From contig NZ_JAAMNH020000001.1 in NCBI RefSeq assembly GCF_011065935.2, forward strand, positions 269,001 through 333,000: DNA of 64,000 nucleotides, in the 5' to 3' direction. How positions within the stretch are numbered: position 1 is the first letter of the stretch; each line of letters begins with the position of its first letter. Positions 44,827 to 53,775 of the stretch are shown piece by piece. The position numbers and the translations under genes are program-made. The DNA is from Clostridium estertheticum (GTDB lineage: Bacteria > Bacillota > Clostridia > Clostridiales > Clostridiaceae). The notes below the pieces were generated by a model that did not search any database, was not told where the DNA came from, and saw only the letters and a program-made list of their open reading frames with translations.

Positions 44827-46107
44827 ATGAAAATACTTTATTATGATTGTTTTTCAGGTATTAGTGGAGATATGAATTTAGGAGCATTGCTAGACTTAGG
44901 TATAGATGAGAAATATTTAATAGATGAATTAGACAAGCTAAAGCTAAATGGATATGAGATAAAAGTTTCAAGGGGCATTAGAAAAGGCATAGAGGGTACT
45001 AAGGTAGATGTAATATTAGAAGATCTTCATGGTGATGCTGAAGGTACGCATCATCACCAACATCTTAATGGTGAAAACGTAGATGGACACTCACATGGAC
45101 ACATAATCAATAAGCATAGTCATCATGAACAGCGAAATCTTAAAGACATTGAGAAAATTATAGATTGCAGCGAGTTAAGTTCCAAAGTCAAAGAATTAAG
45201 CAAGAAAATGTTTATGAAGGTTGCGCTAGCTGAAGCAAAGGTTCATGGAAAACCACTATATGAAGTTCACTTCCATGAGGTAGGCGCAGTAGATTCTATT
45301 GTGGATATAGTAGGAGCTTCCATTTGCATAAGTTATTTAAATGTTGATAAAATAATGAGTTCCTCCGTAGAGCTTGGTGGTGGGTTTGTTAAGTGTGCTC
45401 ATGGAATTATACCAGTGCCAGCACCTGCTACTGTGGAAATATTAAAGGGAATACCAGTAAAACTCGGAGCTGTGCCCTTCGAAACTACAACACCTACTGG
45501 TGCCGCAATTCTTGCGGCTAATGTCTGCGAATTTAAAGATAATAATAATTTTATTGTAAATAAAATCGGATATGGCATAGGTAACAGAGATACTGAAATT
45601 CCTAATGTACTAAGAGTAATGCTCGTAGAGGAGAATAATTTGTCTAATACTAATAAGGCAGAAACTGAAGACAAAGTATTTCAAGAGATTGTTGAATGTA
45701 ACATAGATGATATGAATCCAGAGTTATACGAGTACATCATTGATAAGCTTTTTAGTGAAGGTGCTTTGGATGTATATTTAACTCCAATTATAATGAAAAA
45801 GGGAAGGCCAGGCATAAAAATAAGCGTTTTATGCAGGTCAGCTAAATTAGAAAAGATGAAAGAAGTATTATTTAGAGAAACTACTACCTTTGGGGTAAGA
45901 ACTTTTAAAGTAGATAAAACCATGCTTGAAAGAAAATTTACCAAAGTAAATACTTCTTACGGTGAAGTTACAGTGAAAGAAGCTCATTACAAAGGTGAAA
46001 AGATAAAAAGCAAGTTAGAATATGAGGAATGTAAGAAAATAGCTGACAGTAGAGGAATATCAGTAAGAGAAGTGTTCGAGAATTTAAAAAAAGAAATCAA
46101 TATATAG
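44827..46107 (+). CDS. larC: nickel-pincer cofactor synthesis protein LarC
   Basis: A 426-residue cyclometallase that inserts nickel into the pincer cofactor of lactate racemase-type enzymes. LYYDCFSGISGDMNLGALLD at the start and HFHEVGAVDSIVDIVGA are family signatures; TTTPTGAAIL and NIDDMNPE follow. A histidine-rich stretch (residues 68-100, eleven His) probably binds nickel. In Lactobacillus plantarum the gene is split by a frameshift into larC1 and larC2; here it is one uninterrupted frame. ATG at 44827 follows TGGAG. It heads larC-larE-larB, three genes on one strand with gaps of about 15-20 bp. Confidence 0.95.
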   Translation: MKILYYDCFSGISGDMNLGALLDLGIDEKYLIDELDKLKLNGYEIKVSRGIRKGIEGTKVDVILEDLHGDAEGTHHHQHLNGENVDGHSHGHIINKHSHHEQRNLKDIEKIIDCSELSSKVKELSKKMFMKVALAEAKVHGKPLYEVHFHEVGAVDSIVDIVGASICISYLNVDKIMSSSVELGGGFVKCAHGIIPVPAPATVEILKGIPVKLGAVPFETTTPTGAAILAANVCEFKDNNNFIVNKIGYGIGNRDTEIPNVLRVMLVEENNLSNTNKAETEDKVFQEIVECNIDDMNPELYEYIIDKLFSEGALDVYLTPIIMKKGRPGIKISVLCRSAKLEKMKEVLFRETTTFGVRTFKVDKTMLERKFTKVNTSYGEVTVKEAHYKGEKIKSKLEYEECKKIADSRGISVREVFENLKKEINI

Positions 46108-46125
46108 ATAATAGTGGAGGTAAAT

Positions 46126-46911
46126 ATGTTAAAACAAAAATATGATAATTTGAAAAGTTACTTAAAGAAGCTTGGTAGTGTTGCCGTTGCATTTTCAGGA
46201 GGGGTGGATAGCACTCTATTACTGAAAGTTTGCAGCGATGTGCTCTTGGAAAACGTTCTAGCGATTATGGTAATAGCTCCTTATACACCTAAATGGGAAG
46301 TTGAGGAAGCTAAAGTTTTGCTAAAACAGTTTGGGGTTAAATATAAATTTATTGAAGTAGAAATGATAGATGAAATAAGGTTTAGTCCAAGAGATAGATG
46401 TTACATCTGCAAAAATGCTATTTTTACTAAAATAAAGCAGCAAGCAAGTGCTCTGGGAATATATAATATTTTAGATGGTACTAATTTTGACGATACTAAA
46501 GATTATAGGCCAGGGCTCAAGGCACTAAAGGAATTAAATATAATAAGTCCGCTTTTGGCAAATGAATTTTCTAAGGCAGATATAAGAAGTTTATCTAAAG
46601 AGCTTAAGCTGCAAACTTGGAATAAGCCAGCCTATGCATGCCTTCTGTCAAGGATACCTTATGGACAAGAAGTTATTGATATAGACCTTGAAAGAATAGA
46701 AGCTGCTGAGGTATATTTAATGAAACTAGGATTTAGTGGAGTTAGAGTTAGAAGTCATGAGGATTTAGCTAGAATTGAATTACCAAAGAGCTATTTTGAT
46801 AAGATTCTAAATGAAAATGTCTTAGAAGAAATCTCTATGAAACTTAAAGAACTTGGATTTAAATATGTAACATTAGACCTGGAAGGATATAAAATGGGAA
46901 GCTTAAATTAA
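46126..46911 (+). CDS. larE: sulfur transferase LarE, three-cysteine type
   Basis: A 261-residue PP-loop ATPase. The ATP loop is SGGVDS (24-29). LarE adenylates the pyridinium dicarboxylate precursor and adds sulfur. The enzyme of L. plantarum gives up its single cysteine; other LarE proteins carry three cysteines binding an iron-sulfur cluster. Here Cys92 and Cys95 (RCYIC) plus Cys172 (PAYACLLSR) match the three-cysteine type, so a catalytic, non-sacrificial mechanism is likely. GGAGG lies 6 nt before the ATG at 46126; a GTG at 46114 overlaps that site. Confidence 0.92.
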   Translation: MLKQKYDNLKSYLKKLGSVAVAFSGGVDSTLLLKVCSDVLLENVLAIMVIAPYTPKWEVEEAKVLLKQFGVKYKFIEVEMIDEIRFSPRDRCYICKNAIFTKIKQQASALGIYNILDGTNFDDTKDYRPGLKALKELNIISPLLANEFSKADIRSLSKELKLQTWNKPAYACLLSRIPYGQEVIDIDLERIEAAEVYLMKLGFSGVRVRSHEDLARIELPKSYFDKILNENVLEEISMKLKELGFKYVTLDLEGYKMGSLN

Positions 46912-46926
46912 AAAGGTGGGGAATGT

Positions 46927-47673
46927 ATGAATTCAGAAGAAACGAAGAAATTTCTTAAATCCATAAAAAGTGGTGACATATCTATTGAAGAGGGTATAGA
47001 TAAATTAAAAGATTTGTCTTATTCGGATTTAGGATTTGCAAAGATAGATAATCATAGAGAACTTAGAGTTGGGTACCCAGAGGTTATATATTGTGAAGGG
47101 AAAACTGTGGAGCAGATAAATGGTATAGTTAGTTTAATGCTTACGAAAGACGTAAACATTCTTGGTACAAGGGCATCGCAGTTAATGTATGAAGGGGTAA
47201 AAGAAATATGTGATGAAGCACAGTATAATGAGCTTGCAAGAACTATTGTAATTAAAAAAAAGGAAGTAGAAATTTCAAGTACCTATATTGCATTAGTTAC
47301 AGGAGGAACTTCTGATATACCAGTAGCGGAAGAAGCGGCGATTACAGCTGAAATCTTTGGAAATAAGGTGGAAAGAATTTATGATGTAGGTGTAGCCGGT
47401 ATTCATAGACTATTTGAAAATCTAGATGTTATAAGACGTGCGAGAGTAGTAATTACTGTAGCAGGTATGGAAGGCGCTTTAACTAGTGTGGTAGGGGGCC
47501 TTGTGGATAAACCGGTTATAGCAGTTCCAACTAGTATAGGCTATGGAGCTAGCTTTAAGGGGCTCGCTGCATTATTGTCCATGTTAAACAGTTGCTCTAG
47601 TGGAGTTAGTGTTGTTAATATTGACAACGGCTTTGGAGCAGGATATTTAGCTAGTATTATTAATAAATTATAA
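46927..47673 (+). CDS. larB: nickel-pincer cofactor synthesis protein LarB
   Basis: A 248-residue protein whose C-terminal half is related to PurE: GGTSDIPVAEEA, GVAGIHRL, VAGMEGALTSVVGGLVDKPVIAVPTSIGYG. LarB carboxylates nicotinic acid adenine dinucleotide and hydrolyses it, giving the dicarboxylate that LarE then thiolates. AGGTGGGG precedes ATG, 15 bp after larE. The order C-E-B contains the complete cofactor pathway, yet the usual client racemase larA is absent from this window; clients must be elsewhere in the genome. Confidence 0.95.
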   Translation: MNSEETKKFLKSIKSGDISIEEGIDKLKDLSYSDLGFAKIDNHRELRVGYPEVIYCEGKTVEQINGIVSLMLTKDVNILGTRASQLMYEGVKEICDEAQYNELARTIVIKKKEVEISSTYIALVTGGTSDIPVAEEAAITAEIFGNKVERIYDVGVAGIHRLFENLDVIRRARVVITVAGMEGALTSVVGGLVDKPVIAVPTSIGYGASFKGLAALLSMLNSCSSGVSVVNIDNGFGAGYLASIINKL

Positions 47674-47691
47674 ATTAGATTTAATTTTTAT

Positions 47692-47742
47692 ATGGTGTTG
47701 ATTACCTCATATTCTAAAAGTGAGGTAATCCACACCATTTTT
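47692..47742 (+). terminator. lar operon terminator
   Basis: 18-bp arms with one mismatch (47692-47709, 47721-47738) followed by T5. Confidence 0.85.
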
Positions 47743-47784
47743 ACGTTACCAAATTTAACTTCTTATTAGATAAATTATAATCGT

Positions 47785-47879
47785 GATGGTGAAAGAATGT
47801 AGGGGATTTTTCATGGAATAAACTTAGAGTCTGTTAGCAAATTATCTACTAGCAGAACATCCTACATTCTTTCACCATC
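47785..47879. repeat. 95-nt nested hairpin element
   Basis: A perfect 19-bp outer stem (47785-47803 with 47861-47879) encloses 57 nt containing an inner stem CTGTTAG/CTAGCAG. It ends 9 nt from the stop of the - strand glycosyltransferase gene. The long, branched shape differs from ordinary terminators and may be a structured RNA or a small non-coding element. Confidence 0.6.
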
Positions 47880-47888
47880 TTGGAGTAA

Positions 47889-49016
47889 TTATAGAGAGTT
47901 AGTATTGTATACACTTTCATAAGCTTTAAGAGTATTGATTGCAGTGTTTTGCCAAGAAAATTCACTTGCTCTTTTTAACCCCTTATAGCTAAGTTCTGCT
48001 CTTAGAATATCGTTACTTAGCAAGTTGCCAATAGCTGAAGATATTTCTGAGATATCATAGGGATTTATTAAAATTCCTCCATCTCCAACGACTTCTGGAA
48101 TAGAGGTAATGTTAGATGCTATTACAGGAGTGCCACAATTCATTGCCTCGAGTGGAGGGAGTCCAAAGCCTTCGTAAAAAGAAGGATATACAAAAGCATC
48201 ACAAGAGTTATAGAAAATGGGTAAATGTTCTTCTGGAACATAACCGGTGAAAATAACATGAGAGTCTATTTTCAATTCATTTGTAAGTTTTACTAACCTT
48301 TGGCTAGAGTCCTTATAGCCACCTACAATAACTAAATTATAATTTTTATTTAGATCCTTATATATTTTAGAAAAAGCAATTAACACCGAAGACACATTCT
48401 TCCTTTCACTAAACCCTCCTAGGTATAGTATAAATGGGTCTGATAAATTATACATATCCTTTAGAAAGGCTTTACAAAGAACTTTATCTAAAGGGGTATA
48501 TTTTTTATCTGCAGCTAGTGGAGTTACAAAAATCTTATTTTCATCTATAGGGAAAAATCTAAGAATATCCCGCTTTGAAAATTCTGACACAGTTATTATT
48601 CCATCAGCATTTCCTATAATTAAGGGCATTTCTTTTAAAAATTTTAGTAAATATCCTTTTCCCACTGTTTCGGGCATAACGTATGGAATTAAATCGTGAA
48701 TAGTTATTATTTTTTTGCAAGATATTTGCTCAGAGTAACCTATTCCGTTTTGGGGCATATGATATATGTCTATTTTCTCTTTTGACAAGTTGGCTGGAAA
48801 ATAGTGATCCTCAAAGAATCTTTGATGTCTTTTAGAGGTCATTATTATTTTGCAGTTTTCTTTTTTTATACTTTCGTAATTATTACCTGACCAATAAACA
48901 TTGTAGTTATTTATAGAATCTATGTTAATTAAATTTTTAAGTAGATTTTCTGTATAAGTGCCTATACCTGTGCCACTATAAAAATTGATACCTCTAGCAT
49001 CAATTGCAATCCTCAT
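47889..49016 (-). CDS. GT4 glycosyltransferase of the spore-coat cluster (1)
   Basis: A 375-residue GT4 enzyme: [21 protein letters not shown] at the start, [33 protein letters not shown], and [19 protein letters not shown] with the catalytic glutamates. It has the same length and motifs as the gene at 52516, of which it is a paralog. It stands divergently (186 bp) from a cotS gene. In Bacillus, cotSA (GT4) and cotS are neighbours, which supports a role in adding sugars to the coat. The ATG at 49016 has AAGGAG 8 nt upstream; a GTG at 49025 abuts the site. Confidence 0.88.
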   Translation of the reverse strand: MRIAIDARGINFYSGTGIGTYTENLLKNLINIDSINNYNVYWSGNNYESIKKENCKIIMTSKRHQRFFEDHYFPANLSKEKIDIYHMPQNGIGYSEQISCKKIITIHDLIPYVMPETVGKGYLLKFLKEMPLIIGNADGIITVSEFSKRDILRFFPIDENKIFVTPLAADKKYTPLDKVLCKAFLKDMYNLSDPFILYLGGFSERKNVSSVLIAFSKIYKDLNKNYNLVIVGGYKDSSQRLVKLTNELKIDSHVIFTGYVPEEHLPIFYNSCDAFVYPSFYEGFGLPPLEAMNCGTPVIASNITSIPEVVGDGGILINPYDISEISSAIGNLLSNDILRAELSYKGLKRASEFSWQNTAINTLKAYESVYNTNSL

Positions 49017-49202
49017 GGGATTCACTCCTTAATATTATTAGAAAAACCCTGTATTCATAATTAACTCATCTCGGTTAAAAGATAATATATATTAATATAT
49101 TATTTCAACTTAAAAAGTGTGCTATTTGCCTAAAGATAATTGTGCACAAATTATTCAGTGCGTTCATATACTACAATAGAACAATATTTCGGAGGCATGC
49201 AT

Positions 49203-50213
49203 TTGGAAATCCAGGAATTAAAGCAGTTAGTAAAAGACAATTATTCTCTTTGTATTAATAATATAGAGAAAATAAAAAATGTATACAGAATAGAAACTGA
49301 AAATGAGATGTATTGCTTGAAAATCATTAATTATGACTTTAAGCATTTTTTATTTATTATTGGTGCAATAAAACATTTGCAGGTTAATGGTTTTCAAAAG
49401 ATACCTGGAATTATTGCGACTATTGATAACAAAGAGTACATTAGCATTGAAAAGAAATACGCTTATTTAACACCTTGGCTAAACGCAAGAGAATGCAATT
49501 ATGATAATCCTGTAGAAATAAAATTATGTACCTCAAAGCTTGCGCAGCTTCACAAAAAAAGTTTGAATTTTAAAGTTACACCTGACATGAAACCTAGAAT
49601 AGGATGGTTAAAATGGATAGAAACTTTTAAAACCAGAGAAAAGGAAATATTAGATTTCAAAAGAAGAATAAATGAAAAAGAATGCATTACGGAATTTGAT
49701 AAAAATTATTTAATAATAATGGAGGAAGAGCTGACGAGAGGCAATAGATCAATATATAATTTATGCAAAAGTGAATATATAAATAAAATGAAAGAGGAAA
49801 TTAAACATAGGGGGTTATGCCACCATGATTATGCTCATCATAATGTATTAATAGAAAAAAGTGGAGGCGTGAATATTATTGATTTTGATTATTGCATCTT
49901 AGACACTCATTTACATGATTTAAGTAGCCTGCTTATAAGGAGAATGAAAAATGGCAAATGGAGCTTAGATAATGCACTTTTTATTATGGATGAATATGAT
50001 GCTACAAATTCCATATATAAAAGTGACATAGAGGTAATGGCAGCATTTATGGAATTTCCTCAGGAATATTGGCAAACAGGAATTCAGTATTATTGGGAAA
50101 AAAAGGACTGGGGAGAAGAGTTTTTTTTAAAGAAACTTGAAAAGATTAATGAGGATAGGATGGATAGGCAAATTTTTATAGAAAAATTAAGAAAAATAAA
50201 TTATGGGAGGTAG
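49203..50213 (+). CDS. cotS: CotS family spore coat kinase-like protein (1)
   Basis: A 336-residue protein with the aminoglycoside-phosphotransferase-like fold. The catalytic loop is intact, CHHDYAHHNVLI, followed by the metal motif IIDFDYC. The N-lobe has the lysine in YCLKIINYD. CotS proteins belong to the outer spore coat or crust and lie beside glycosyltransferases; they may phosphorylate sugars. I use the TTG at 49203 with GGAGG 7 nt upstream, which makes the length match its paralogs; longer frames run through this site. It starts a four-gene + strand run (cotS, small coil protein, pseudokinase, cotS). Confidence 0.85.
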   Translation: MEIQELKQLVKDNYSLCINNIEKIKNVYRIETENEMYCLKIINYDFKHFLFIIGAIKHLQVNGFQKIPGIIATIDNKEYISIEKKYAYLTPWLNARECNYDNPVEIKLCTSKLAQLHKKSLNFKVTPDMKPRIGWLKWIETFKTREKEILDFKRRINEKECITEFDKNYLIIMEEELTRGNRSIYNLCKSEYINKMKEEIKHRGLCHHDYAHHNVLIEKSGGVNIIDFDYCILDTHLHDLSSLLIRRMKNGKWSLDNALFIMDEYDATNSIYKSDIEVMAAFMEFPQEYWQTGIQYYWEKKDWGEEFFLKKLEKINEDRMDRQIFIEKLRKINYGR

Positions 50214-50217
50214 TATT

Positions 50218-50442
50218 GTGGGGAAAAACAAAGAGGAAATGTACAGTAAAGAAAGTGAAATTGACATCATTCAGCCACAGGAATCCACTGTAGAAGAATA
50301 TGATATGAAGCTTGAGAGGATGGAGGAGGAGGTTAAAAAACTTAAAAAAATTAGAAAAAGACAAAAGAAACTTAGTGAGTTAGAATTTGAGCAAAGAGAG
50401 ATATTAAAGAAAATGGAGAAGAATTCTAAAAAGAATAGATAG
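50218..50442 (+). CDS. small coiled-coil protein, 74 aa
   Basis: A highly charged small protein starting at GTG (50218) with GGGAGG 8 nt upstream, 4 bases after the cotS stop. Residues 25-70 are almost all Lys, Glu, Arg and Leu in heptad-like order (MKLERMEEEVKKLKKI), predicting one long coiled coil. I do not recognise a family. Its position between CotS genes suggests a coat scaffold or assembly helper, but nothing proves it. Confidence 0.65.
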   Translation: MGKNKEEMYSKESEIDIIQPQESTVEEYDMKLERMEEEVKKLKKIRKRQKKLSELEFEQREILKKMEKNSKKNR

Positions 50443-50491
50443 TATGTGGTTATTATATAGCAATTAATAGATCTAATTAGAGGTGGTGCCA

Positions 50492-51256
50492 GTGGCAATA
50501 AGCATCTATAATGATTTTTCTGACTATATGGTGTTTAAGGGTATTAAGAATGTATTAGCAACAGATTTTAAATATAAAAATGTAGATTCAGACATAACTG
50601 AAGAATTAATAATAGAACAGTTTGGTGCTATTCATGATTTTCATGAGAAATCTTTGGGGTTTAATGGATATCTAAGGAATAGGTTAAATAACAATACAGG
50701 AAAAGTCATAGAAGACTATAAAATTTATATTAAAAGGCTGACTGGGGATATAAATAGTATTAAGACAACTCAACCTAAAAATTCCTTTGAAGAATTAGTT
50801 ATTGAATATGGGGAAGGAGTTATAAAAAGAGGGGAAGCGTGTATAAGAGCAGTATATCAAACTGACTATATAGGGATTATAACAAGAAGTATGAGAAAAA
50901 CAGAAATATGCTTAGGCAATACAGATTTCCAAAACCTCCAAAAAAATAATTTTACTTACGTAGTTAGTTTTGAAGATTGTAGCTATAACATGGTGGAAAT
51001 GGATTGTTTTATTTTGCTTAGTAAATTAAAAAGAAAAGGATTGGAACTTGATTTTCAAAGACTTGCACACGAATTCTGTTATATCGAAGGACTAGATGAA
51101 AGTAGCTTCGAATTCCTAATAGCTCTAGTTTCTTATCCACATGAATTTATGAAATGTTGTAATAAGTATCGTGAAACGAAAAATAAGGTACAAGAGGACA
51201 GATTTTCTAAGAAACTTTTAAAAGCCTTAACGAAAGATGGAGATTCTTTATTTTAA
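50492..51256 (+). CDS. CotS-like pseudokinase, 254 aa
   Basis: A shortened and diverged CotS relative. The C-lobe aligns with the neighbours: EICLGNTDFQNLQKNN stands where active CotS proteins have CHHDYxHHN, and VVSFEDCSYNMVEMD where they have the DFDY metal motif. ALVSYPHEFMKCCNKY matches the conserved ending. The catalytic histidine-aspartate and metal pattern is therefore degraded, and most of the N-lobe is missing. The frame is intact with a good AGAGGTG site before GTG (50492), so it is probably a maintained non-catalytic protein rather than a relic. A coat scaffold or regulator of the adjacent kinases is possible. Confidence 0.7.
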   Translation: MAISIYNDFSDYMVFKGIKNVLATDFKYKNVDSDITEELIIEQFGAIHDFHEKSLGFNGYLRNRLNNNTGKVIEDYKIYIKRLTGDINSIKTTQPKNSFEELVIEYGEGVIKRGEACIRAVYQTDYIGIITRSMRKTEICLGNTDFQNLQKNNFTYVVSFEDCSYNMVEMDCFILLSKLKRKGLELDFQRLAHEFCYIEGLDESSFEFLIALVSYPHEFMKCCNKYRETKNKVQEDRFSKKLLKALTKDGDSLF

Positions 51257-51295
51257 GTTAGAAAGTGAATAATAAAAAACACAATATTGTATTAT

Positions 51296-51352
51296 CGAAG
51301 ATAATAAACAGCTTCGAGGATGATAAATAGCTTCAAAGATAATAAATAGCTG
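51296..51352 (+). repeat. three tandem 19-bp repeats
   Basis: Units 51296-51314, 51315-51333 and 51334-51352 share the pattern CGAAGATAATAAATAGCTT with 2-4 changes each. They lie between two coat genes. A single similar unit is at 59982-60000, before the germination operon. Confidence 0.75.
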
Positions 51353-51381
51353 AGATAGGAATGATTTAATGAGGTGAGAAC

Positions 51382-52437
51382 ATGTTAGACGTTAGATATA
51401 AAGATAAGACTTATTTAAGTAAATATGATTTAGATGTAAATTTATTTAGCGAATTTGATTTATTGGTGAGCGATGTTATCCCAGTAAGAAAAGTATTTAT
51501 ACTAAATACGGATAAAGGGGATAAGGTTTTAAAAAAAGTGAGCTATAGCATTTCCCAACTTGAATTTATTAATTATGGTCTTGAGTATATTAAAAACAAT
51601 AATTTTAATAAAATAATTGAATTCGAAAAGACAAAAGATCAACTCATATATGTCCATTGGAAAGATGATATATATTGTATCATGAGTTTAGTGGAGGGTA
51701 GAGAGTGTGAGTATAGCAATCCTGTAGATGTCATGTTAACATCCAGAGCACTAGCTGAGCTTCATAGGTCATCGGAGGGGCTTATAAATGAAGAAGCCTT
51801 CCAGATACTATTAGTACAAAATCAAAAGCGGTATTTATGTGGTAAAATAATAGAAAATTTTAATAAAAAATTAAGTGAACTTATGTTTTTTAAAAGTATA
51901 GCAACACTATATGAAAATAAAAATGAGTTTGATTATATATTCTTAGAACACGAAAAGTATTATGAGGATAATATAAAACAAAGCATAAAAATTCTGGAAG
52001 CATCGGAATATTATAATTTATGCAAGGAAAAAGAAAAAATTGTATTTTGTCATCATGACTTAGCTCACCATAATATATTAATTAATGTGCAGCAAGTATA
52101 TTTCTTAGACTTTGATTATGCAGTGGTAGATTTAAAGGTACATGATATTTGTAATTTCATAAACAAGGTCATTAAAAATTTCGCCTATGATATAGAAAAA
52201 TGCCATAGCATTTTAAATGAATATATATCAGTAAGCCCATTAGATCATCGGGAACTAAAGGTATTGTACGGGATGCTTAGCTTTCCTGAGGATTTTTACA
52301 GTATAGCAAGAGATTATTACACAAGAAAAAAACAATGGAGTGAAGAGGTATTTTTAAGCAGATTAAAAAGCAAAGTGGAATATAGAGAAAATAGAGAAGC
52401 GTTTTTAGAGGACTTTAAGAGCTATTATAATTGCTAG
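51382..52437 (+). CDS. cotS: CotS family spore coat kinase-like protein (2)
   Basis: A 351-residue CotS protein. Catalytic loop VFCHHDLAHHNILI and metal motif FLDFDYA are intact; the N-lobe lysine is in DKVLKKVSYS. The protein is more diverged from the other two CotS copies, especially over the first 120 residues. GAGGTGAG precedes ATG. It is the last gene of the first coat block and ends 6 bp before a terminator shared with the convergent glycosyltransferase gene. Expected to be expressed in the mother cell; no sigma-E or sigma-K promoter could be assigned with confidence. Confidence 0.85.
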   Translation: MLDVRYKDKTYLSKYDLDVNLFSEFDLLVSDVIPVRKVFILNTDKGDKVLKKVSYSISQLEFINYGLEYIKNNNFNKIIEFEKTKDQLIYVHWKDDIYCIMSLVEGRECEYSNPVDVMLTSRALAELHRSSEGLINEEAFQILLVQNQKRYLCGKIIENFNKKLSELMFFKSIATLYENKNEFDYIFLEHEKYYEDNIKQSIKILEASEYYNLCKEKEKIVFCHHDLAHHNILINVQQVYFLDFDYAVVDLKVHDICNFINKVIKNFAYDIEKCHSILNEYISVSPLDHRELKVLYGMLSFPEDFYSIARDYYTRKKQWSEEVFLSRLKSKVEYRENREAFLEDFKSYYNC

Positions 52438-52442
52438 TTAAG

Positions 52443-52490
52443 AATCCCCCTATAGTGATAAATACACTATGGGGGGATTTGATTTTTTTG
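52443..52490. terminator. bidirectional terminator between cotS and GT4
   Basis: 15-bp arms AATCCCCCTATAGTG/CACTATGGGGGGATT with one wobble, then T-rich sequence; convergent stops flank it. Confidence 0.88.
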
Positions 52491-52515
52491 GGATTTATAA
52501 AGATGCCTGGCAGTG

Positions 52516-53643
52516 TTATTTATTCAATAATATATTTGTATAAGCTTTTAGAGTATCTGCTGCCGTATGTTTCCAAGTTAGGGTAGAGGCCCTTTTTAAC
52601 CCTTTAGTTATAAGGGATTGTCTTAAGTCATTATCAAGGAGAGCATTATACATTTTCTCACTTAAATCAACAATATCATATGGATTTACAAGTAGCGTTG
52701 AATCTTTAACTATTTCAGGAATAGAGGTAACGTTTGCGGCAATTACAGGGACTCCACAAGCCATTGCTTCAATTGGAGGTAATCCAAAACCTTCATAAAA
52801 AGAAGGATATACAAAGAGCTCACAAGCATTATACATGAAGGGTATATGATCCATAGATATAAACCCCGGGAAAATCACTTTGTCTTCAATGTGAAGCTCT
52901 TGTACTCTTTTTTTATACATATCATAGGATTTGCCTTTGCTACCTGCAATGACGAGTTTCATATCTTTTTTTAATTTCGGTAAAAGTATGCTAAAGGATT
53001 CTAGGAGTCCAAGAATATTCTTTCTAGGGCTAAATCCTCCGATATATAGAATATAGTCTCCAGATATAGAGTAATTCTTCTTAATAATAGATTTACTAAG
53101 AGTTTTATCGTAGGGTTTATAAATATCTTCACTAGCTAAATAAGTAACATGTATTTTTTCACTTGGAAAGTTAAAAGTTTCAATAATATCTTGTTTTGAA
53201 TATTCAGAAACAGTAATTATTCCATCGCACAGGGAAATAATATCGGGTAACTTTTCGTTGAAAATCCTTAAATATTGCTCGCCAACTGTTTCTGGCATTT
53301 TATAGGGGATAACGTCATGCAGCGTAATAACGAAGGGACAGTCTTTGTTTTCAGGTAATCCAATACCATTTTGAGGAACGTGGTATATGTCCATATATTT
53401 GTCTATTAATGGGTTAGGGATATTCACCTCATTCCAGAAGTTATTTTGATTTTCTTGTTTAATATTTTTTATGTGAAAATTCTCCTTAAAGGGTATGTCG
53501 AGCGTACAATCATTTGGTACAAAAAGCGAATAATCATTATAGTTGTCTATTTTATTTAAAGAGTGAATTAGTTGGTAACAATAAGTTCCTATACCAGTTC
53601 CCCTATACCATTTTGCAGCTCTTGCATCAATTCCGATTTTCAT
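52516..53643 (-). CDS. GT4 glycosyltransferase of the spore-coat cluster (2)
   Basis: A 375-residue paralog of the enzyme at 47889: KIGIDARAAKWYRGTGIGTYC, HDVIPYKMPETVGEQY, VSEYSKQDI, LYIGGFSPRKN, and [19 protein letters not shown]. It is divergent from the cotS gene at 53776 with a 132-bp gap, repeating the GT4/cotS arrangement of the first block. The ribosome site is AAGGAGT. A role in coat polysaccharide is inferred from the neighbours; the donor and acceptor sugars are unknown. Confidence 0.88.
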   Translation of the reverse strand: MKIGIDARAAKWYRGTGIGTYCYQLIHSLNKIDNYNDYSLFVPNDCTLDIPFKENFHIKNIKQENQNNFWNEVNIPNPLIDKYMDIYHVPQNGIGLPENKDCPFVITLHDVIPYKMPETVGEQYLRIFNEKLPDIISLCDGIITVSEYSKQDIIETFNFPSEKIHVTYLASEDIYKPYDKTLSKSIIKKNYSISGDYILYIGGFSPRKNILGLLESFSILLPKLKKDMKLVIAGSKGKSYDMYKKRVQELHIEDKVIFPGFISMDHIPFMYNACELFVYPSFYEGFGLPPIEAMACGVPVIAANVTSIPEIVKDSTLLVNPYDIVDLSEKMYNALLDNDLRQSLITKGLKRASTLTWKHTAADTLKAYTNILLNK

Positions 53644-53775
53644 TTTAAGACTCCTTAAATACTGATTAATATGTGAGTATACTTTATTATATTAAAAGAA
53701 AGCATAAATGTTATTAAAAACTATAAGAATATATTCTAAAAAAAAATATTAGTAATATAAATTATAAGGGGGGGG

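Noticed and set aside
44827..46107. Programmed frameshift in larC
   Set aside because: Unlike the L. plantarum gene, the frame is continuous from the N-terminal to the C-terminal domain.
51296..51352. CRISPR array
   Set aside because: The repeats are directly adjacent with no spacers, diverged and only 19 bp.
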